From JBFHNV01 sp041593595 (GTDB lineage: Bacteria; Pseudomonadota; Gammaproteobacteria; HK1): 18,803 bases of DNA. Under the pieces are notes generated by a model, which was not told the DNA's origin, made no database searches, and was given only the letters and a program-made list of their open reading frames with translations. The position numbers and the translations under genes are program-made. Positions 14,576-18,803 of the stretch are shown here, in pieces. Position 1 is the first letter of the stretch; every line of letters begins with the position of its first letter. The stretch covers positions 1 through 18,803 of the forward strand of contig JBFHNV010000115.1 of the NCBI GenBank assembly GCA_041593595.1, read 5' to 3'.

Positions 14576-15451
14576 TCACCCGCGCAAGGCGTAGTCCGCG
14601 ACGATGCCGGCGAAGATCGCCGCGCCCACCCAGTTGTTGTTGAGAAAGGCGCGGAAGCAGCCGGTGCGCTCGCGGTTGCGGATCAGCCACTGCTGCCACG
14701 CGAACAGCGCGCTGGCCGCTGCAAGCGCCGCGTCGAAGGCGCGGCCGAGACCGGCCTGCTGGGCGGCCAACGCCAGGGCCACGATCACCGCGACCTGCAT
14801 GCCGGCCACGAAGAAGCGGTCCAGCTCGCCGAACAGGATGGCGGTGGACTTCACCCCCACCATGAGGTCGTCCTCCCGGTCCACCATGGCGTAGATGGTG
14901 TCGTAGGCCACGGTCCAGATCAGGTTGGCGGTGAGCAGCAGCCAGCCCAGCGCCGGCACGGTGCCGGTCTGGGCCGCGAAGGCCATGGGGATGGCCCAGC
15001 TGAACGCCAGCCCCAGGTGCACCTGGGGCAGATAGGTGAAGCGCTTCATGAACGGATAGAAGGTGGCGAGCACGGCGCCGGCCAGCGCCAGCAGCAGCGT
15101 GAGGCGGTTCAGGGTCAGCACCAGCCCCAGCGCCACCAGCATGAGCACGCCGAACAGCGCGAGCGCCTCGCGCGGCGCGATGCGCCGTGCCGCGAGGGGC
15201 CGATCGCGGGTGCGCTCCACGTGGGGGTCGAAGTCGCGGTCCGCGTAGTCGTTGATGACGCAGCCCGCGGAGCGCATCACGAACACGCCGAGCACGAACA
15301 CCGCGCAGATGAAGGGATCCGGGCGGCCGTCTCCCGCGAGCCACAGCGCCCACAGGGTGGGCCACAGCAGCAGCAGCGTGCCGATGGGCCGGTCGAGACG
15401 CATCAGCAGCGCGTACTCCCGCGCGCGGCGTCGCCACTCCGGCTCAGTCAC
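14576..15451 (-). CDS. ubiA: 4-hydroxybenzoate polyprenyltransferase
   Basis: A 291-residue integral membrane prenyltransferase, close to E. coli UbiA (290). The two Asp-rich Mg-diphosphate motifs are present: NDYADRDFD (67-75) and YDTIYAMVDREDD (183-195), among eight or nine hydrophobic segments. It attaches the polyprenyl tail to 4-hydroxybenzoate in the inner membrane, the second committed step of ubiquinone synthesis. It starts at a GTG (15451) whose frame overlaps the end of ubiC by 8 bases, so the two are translationally coupled and carry out consecutive steps. The gene converges on the transpeptidase across the repeat-bearing gap. Confidence 0.96.
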   Translation of the reverse strand: MTEPEWRRRAREYALLMRLDRPIGTLLLLWPTLWALWLAGDGRPDPFICAVFVLGVFVMRSAGCVINDYADRDFDPHVERTRDRPLAARRIAPREALALFGVLMLVALGLVLTLNRLTLLLALAGAVLATFYPFMKRFTYLPQVHLGLAFSWAIPMAFAAQTGTVPALGWLLLTANLIWTVAYDTIYAMVDREDDLMVGVKSTAILFGELDRFFVAGMQVAVIVALALAAQQAGLGRAFDAALAAASALFAWQQWLIRNRERTGCFRAFLNNNWVGAAIFAGIVADYALRG

Positions 15452-15980
15452 GGGCGAAGGCCTCCAGGAAAACCTCGCTCACCAGCAGCGCCCGGCCACG
15501 CACCCGGAACACGCTCTCGCGCATCCAGGCCATGGCCGGCGGCGTGTCGAGCGCGCGCACGCAGCGCGCGAGCATGCGCGGGTCCGACGCCGCGTCGCTG
15601 ACGGTGACGCCGGCGCGATGCGTGCCCGGGGTCGCGAACAGCACCTTGCCGAGCGGTCGCGTGCCCAGGCGCGCGAGCCGGCGCTGGGGGCCGCGCAGCA
15701 GGCTCGCCGGGAACACGCTGCGGGCGAACACCCACGGCGTGCCGTGACACAGCAGCAGCACCTCGCGCACCAGCGCACGCTGGCGCCCGGGCAGATCCAG
15801 TGCGGTGCGCTCGCCCGGCAGCGGCACCTGCCAGCCCTGGACGAGGAGCCGCACGCGGAAGCCGCCGGGACACGCCCGGGCCAGGCGGCGGGACAGGGAG
15901 CGGGGATCGAACAGCCACGTGCGCAGGTGTACCGGAACCGCCGCGCGCCTGACGGCGGGGCGGCCCGCGCGCGCTTTCAT
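15444..15980 (-). CDS. ubiC: chorismate--pyruvate lyase
   Basis: A 178-residue protein (E. coli UbiC is 165) of the chorismate lyase fold. The conserved WVFARSVFP carries the substrate-binding Arg87, RPLGKVLF follows at 108-115, and the C-terminal SEVFLEAF provides Glu169, equivalent to the catalytic region of E. coli (Arg76, Glu155). It splits chorismate into pyruvate and 4-hydroxybenzoate, the UbiA substrate. An ATG at 15980 opens it, 18 bases after the recG stop, consistent with cotranscription. The sequence is Arg-rich, as is common for GC-rich genomes. Confidence 0.92.
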   Translation of the reverse strand: MKARAGRPAVRRAAVPVHLRTWLFDPRSLSRRLARACPGGFRVRLLVQGWQVPLPGERTALDLPGRQRALVREVLLLCHGTPWVFARSVFPASLLRGPQRRLARLGTRPLGKVLFATPGTHRAGVTVSDAASDPRMLARCVRALDTPPAMAWMRESVFRVRGRALLVSEVFLEAFARD

Positions 15981-15998
15981 CCAGTGAAGGCGGCGGGG

Positions 15999-18110
15999 TC
16001 ACACATGAGCGTAGTCTACCCCATCGCCCACCCAGCGCCGGATGAGCGGCGATACCCGACCCGCGTGCCGGTTCATGATCATCTCGGCGGCCGCCGCGGC
16101 GCGCGGCACCAGGGCATGGTCGCGCACCAGGTCCGCCACGCGCAGCCTCAGCAGCCCGGTCTGGCGCGTGCCCAGCACCTCGCCGGGCCCGCGCAGCTCG
16201 AGATCGCGCTGCGCCACCTGGAACCCGTCGGTGGTGGCGCGCATGACCTCCAGACGTGACCGCGCGGTGGCACTCAAGGGCCCGCGGTAGAGCATCACGC
16301 ACACGCTGCGCCGCGCGCCGCGCCCCACGCGCCCGCGCAGCTGGTGGAGCTGTGACAGGCCCAGGCGCTCCGCATTCTCGATGATCATCAGGCTCGCGTT
16401 GGGCACGTCCACGCCCACCTCGATGACCGTGGTGGCCACCAGCAGCTCGAGCTCGCCGCGCTTGAAGCGGTCCATCACCGCCTCCTTCTCGGCGGGCTTC
16501 ATGCGCCCGTGAACGAGTCCCACGTGGAGATCCGGCAGCGCCGCGGCCAGCTCGTCCCGGGTGTCCTCCGCGGCCTGCGCCTCCAGCGCCTCGCTCTCGC
16601 CGATGAGAGTGCACACCCAGTACGCCTGCTGGCCGCCGGCGCAGGCCTTGTGCACCCGCGCCACCACGTCGGCGCGCCGGCTCTCGGGCATCACCGCGGT
16701 CTCCACCGGCCTGCGTCCCGGCGGCAGCGCGTCGATCACTGACGTGTCCAGGTCCGCATAGGCGGCCATGGCCAGGGTACGCGGGATGGGCGTGGCGGTC
16801 ATGATGAGCTGGTGCGGCAGGCCGTGCTCCGACGCACCCTTGTTCCGGAGCGCGAGGCGCTGGTCCACCCCGAAGCGATGCTGCTCGTCCACCACCATCA
16901 GCCCCAGGCGGGCGAAGGTGGTGCCCTCCTGGAACACCGCGTGGGTGCCCACCACCAGCTGGCTCGCGCCGCCGGCGGATGCCTCGCGGGCGCGGCGCCG
17001 CGCCGCCGCGGTGAGGCGCCCGGAGAGCCAGGTCACCGTGAGCCCGAGCGGCTCGAACCAACCGGCGAAGTTCCGGTGGTGCTGCTCGGCCAGGATCTCG
17101 GTAGGTGCCATCACCACCGCCTGGAAACCCGCCTCGATGGCGCGCAGCGCCGCGATGGCCGCAACCACGGTCTTGCCCGATCCCACGTCGCCCTGCACCA
17201 GACGGTGCATGGGATGTGCGCGGGCCAGGTCGCGGGCAATCTCGTCACTCACCCGCGCCTGGGCCTCCGTGAGCCGGAAGGGCAGGGCGTCGACGAAGCG
17301 CTTCGCCAGCGCGCCGGTCCCCTCGATGGGCGGCGCCGGCTTCGCGTCCAGCTCCCGGCGCAGGCGCTTGAGCGCGAGCTGTTGCGCGGTGAGCTCCTCG
17401 AAGGCGAGGCGCCGTACGCCGGGATGGCCCTCGCTGTTCAGCCGCTCGAGGCTCACCTCCGGCGACGGCCGGTGCACGCTCGCCAGCGCGCGGTCCAGGG
17501 GCGGGAAGTCGAAGCGCTCCAGCACCTCGCCGGGCAGCAGGTCCTCCACGGCGCCGCGCTCGAGCAGCGCCAGGGCCTGGTCCGTGAGCCGGCGCAGCAG
17601 CGCCTGGCCCACCCCCTCCGTGGTGGAGTAGATGGGCGTCAGGCGATCGTCCAGCGGTTCCTCCGCGCCGGGCGGCGCCACCCGGTACTCCGGGTGGACC
17701 ATCTCGAGCCCGGCGGGGCCGCGGCGCGCCTCGCCGAAGCAACGCATCATCATGCCCGCCTTGAGGCCCGCCTCCTGGCTCTGGGAGAAGTGGAAGAAGC
17801 GCACCGTGAGCGTGCCGGTGCCGTCGGCGATGACCACCAGCAGCGAGCGTCGCCGCCCGAAGCCCACCCGTGCGGAACGGATCTCGCCGCGCACCAGCGC
17901 CTCGTCCCCGGCGCGCAACGAGGCGATGGGCGCGAGGCGGGTGCGGTCCTGATAGCGGTAGGGCAGGTGGAACAGGAGATCCTGCACGGTGGCCACGCCG
18001 ATGGTGGCCAGGCGCTGCGCCACCCGCGGCCCGGCGCCGCGCAGGCTCGCCACGGGGCGCTCGGCGAGCCGCCGCGCGCCGCTGCTGCCGTCCCGGGCTG
18101 CCGCAGGCAC
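15999..18110 (-). CDS. recG: ATP-dependent DNA helicase RecG
   Basis: A 703-residue helicase (E. coli RecG is 693). The N-terminal wedge/OB region (about 15-145) holds the fork-binding part. The motor domains show Walker A GDVGSGKT (307-314), DEQH (408-411) and TATPIPRT (438-445). Motifs V and VI lie in the VGVDVPNASLMI to QLRGRVGRG stretch, and the C-terminus carries the RecG-specific TGLLRL region. It regresses stalled replication forks and processes Holliday junctions and R-loops. It starts with a GTG at 18110, 14 bases after the ridA stop. The ridA-recG-ubiC-ubiA order suggests one transcript, though the functions are unrelated. Confidence 0.97.
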   Translation of the reverse strand: MPAAARDGSSGARRLAERPVASLRGAGPRVAQRLATIGVATVQDLLFHLPYRYQDRTRLAPIASLRAGDEALVRGEIRSARVGFGRRRSLLVVIADGTGTLTVRFFHFSQSQEAGLKAGMMMRCFGEARRGPAGLEMVHPEYRVAPPGAEEPLDDRLTPIYSTTEGVGQALLRRLTDQALALLERGAVEDLLPGEVLERFDFPPLDRALASVHRPSPEVSLERLNSEGHPGVRRLAFEELTAQQLALKRLRRELDAKPAPPIEGTGALAKRFVDALPFRLTEAQARVSDEIARDLARAHPMHRLVQGDVGSGKTVVAAIAALRAIEAGFQAVVMAPTEILAEQHHRNFAGWFEPLGLTVTWLSGRLTAAARRRAREASAGGASQLVVGTHAVFQEGTTFARLGLMVVDEQHRFGVDQRLALRNKGASEHGLPHQLIMTATPIPRTLAMAAYADLDTSVIDALPPGRRPVETAVMPESRRADVVARVHKACAGGQQAYWVCTLIGESEALEAQAAEDTRDELAAALPDLHVGLVHGRMKPAEKEAVMDRFKRGELELLVATTVIEVGVDVPNASLMIIENAERLGLSQLHQLRGRVGRGARRSVCVMLYRGPLSATARSRLEVMRATTDGFQVAQRDLELRGPGEVLGTRQTGLLRLRVADLVRDHALVPRAAAAAEMIMNRHAGRVSPLIRRWVGDGVDYAHV

Positions 18111-18124
18111 GGGTGCCGGCGGGA

Positions 18125-18508
18125 TCAGCGGCCCAGCACGAGGATGGCGTCCACCTCGACCCGCGCGCCGCGGGGCAGCGCTGCCACCCCCACCGCGGCC
18201 CGCGCCGGGTACGGCTCCGGGATGTACTCCGCCATCACCTCGTTCACCGCGGCGAAGTCGGCCAGGTCGGTGAGGTACACGGTGAGCTTCACGGCGTCGC
18301 CGAGGCTGCCGCCGGCGGCCTGGGCCACCGCCTGGAGGTTGCGGAACACCTGGTGGATCTGGCCGCGCACATCCTCCACCAGCTCCATGCTGTCCGGATC
18401 CAGGGCGATCTGCCCGGACAGGTACACCGTGCCGCCGACCTCCACCGCCTGGGAGTAGGTGCCGATGGCCCGGGGGGCTTGATCGGTGGCGATCACGCGC
18501 TTGGTCAT
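18125..18508 (-). CDS. ridA: RidA family reactive intermediate deaminase
   Basis: A 127-residue protein of the RidA/YjgF/UK114 family at full length (E. coli 128). It has the typical N-terminus with AIGTYSQAVEVG, SGQIALDP, then NLQAVAQAAG, TVYLTDL and the C-terminal YPARAAVGVAALPRGARVEV segment, with the active-site Arg in PARAAV. It hydrolyses reactive enamine/imine products of PLP enzymes and protects the cell from 2-aminoacrylate damage; it acts as a trimer in the cytoplasm. The ATG at 18508 follows GAGGAGGGG, a strong ribosome site. It is the first gene of the minus-strand run and lies next to a transposase remnant or element. Confidence 0.95.
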   Translation of the reverse strand: MTKRVIATDQAPRAIGTYSQAVEVGGTVYLSGQIALDPDSMELVEDVRGQIHQVFRNLQAVAQAAGGSLGDAVKLTVYLTDLADFAAVNEVMAEYIPEPYPARAAVGVAALPRGARVEVDAILVLGR

Positions 18509-18649
18509 GAGCCCCTCCTCAGGCGCTCCTGGTTGGCCTGTTGGGAATTGTGACACAGCGGGGACGGGCGAGGTCGCGCCAGCCGGGCGCTGTACTGCTT
18601 CGCGCATCCGGAACCTGGTGCGGAGCGAGGTGAGGGCGCCTGCGACCGT

Positions 18650-18669
18650 GCGCGCCAGGGATGGCGCGC
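18650..18669. repeat. perfect short inverted repeat near the transposase end
   Basis: GCGCGCCA (18650-18657), GGGA loop and TGGCGCGC (18662-18669) form a perfect 8-bp stem 9 bases beyond the transposase stop on the minus strand. It could be a terminator-like hairpin of the insertion sequence or part of its end. The 169-bp gap 18509-18677 holds no gene and must contain the ridA promoter, for which I see no strong match. Confidence 0.5.
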
Positions 18670-18677
18670 GCGAGATT

Positions 18678-18803
18678 CTATGTGGCCTGGCAAGGGAATC
18701 TGAACCGGTTCGGGTCGAACGCGGTGTCGTTCCGCAGCAGGGTGAACGCGACACGGGCGAGCTTACGGGCGATCACCACGTAGGCCGCCGTCGTGCTCAG
18801 CCC
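18678..18803 (-). mobile_element. C-terminal end of a probable IS110-family transposase (partial)
   Basis: Reading the minus strand from the window edge gives 41 codons with no interruption before a TAG at 18678-18680. They include AAYVVIARKLARVAFTLLR and end in a D-P-N-R-F-R-F-P-C-Q-A-T tail. The V-I-A-R-K-L-A-x-x-A-F-x-L-L-R pattern is what I would expect at the C-terminus of IS110/IS1111-type DEDD transposases. The 5' part lies outside the window, so intactness cannot be judged. No target duplication or terminal repeat can be assigned. Confidence 0.6.

Noticed and set aside
15448..17061. 537-codon frame on the same strand as recG and ubiC, in another phase
   Set aside because: It spans two genes with strong family motifs in the correct frames, and its Gly/Arg/Ala-rich translation has no motif.

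Overview
This is a GC-rich chromosomal segment whose gene content points to an aerobic gammaproteobacterium. The main reasons are adjacent ubiC and ubiA, a ridA-recG pair, an MCE/Mla-type lipid transporter and a PuuR/GabT-like pair. Codon use is uniformly GC-rich. Ectothiorhodospiraceae/Chromatiales-like is a guess; no taxonomic search was run. No tRNA, rRNA or CRISPR array was seen.

Layout. Positions 1-216 hold no gene but carry two imperfect copies of a roughly 35-bp repeat. An exported histidine phosphatase (-) diverges from a secreted Sel1-repeat protein (+), which is followed closely by a rhomboid protease (+). A PuuR-like XRE-cupin regulator (-) diverges from a GABA aminotransferase (+), with a candidate operator and promoter between them. 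A cupin metalloenzyme (-) diverges from a small unknown protein (+).

The centre (about 5690-11764) is one tightly packed plus-strand cluster. It encodes a GAF-SpoIIE/PP2C phosphatase, an RsbW-like kinase/anti-sigma ATPase, a STAS protein, an MlaE-type permease, an MlaF-type ATPase, a long MlaD-type MCE protein and a PqiC-like lipoprotein. Most junctions overlap. The exception is a 164-bp gap between mlaF and mlaD, filled by a 24-bp tandem repeat and a chain of tiny GTG-start ORFs, each overlapping its neighbour's stop. The arrangement looks like a complete partner-switching phosphorelay (phosphatase, kinase, STAS) wired onto an envelope lipid transporter, with the STAS protein in the position of MlaB. 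This is the best candidate in the window for an undescribed system.

Downstream, a TPR protein and an L,D-transpeptidase overlap each other and both end in a related NTF2-like domain, which suggests a cell-wall module. A 376-bp convergent gap (14200-14575) holds a nested inverted repeat. The minus-strand run ridA, recG, ubiC, ubiA closes the window: RidA detoxifies reactive enamines, RecG remodels replication forks, and UbiC and UbiA perform the first two steps committed to ubiquinone. At the right edge, the C-terminal end of a probable IS110-type transposase lies just upstream of ridA.
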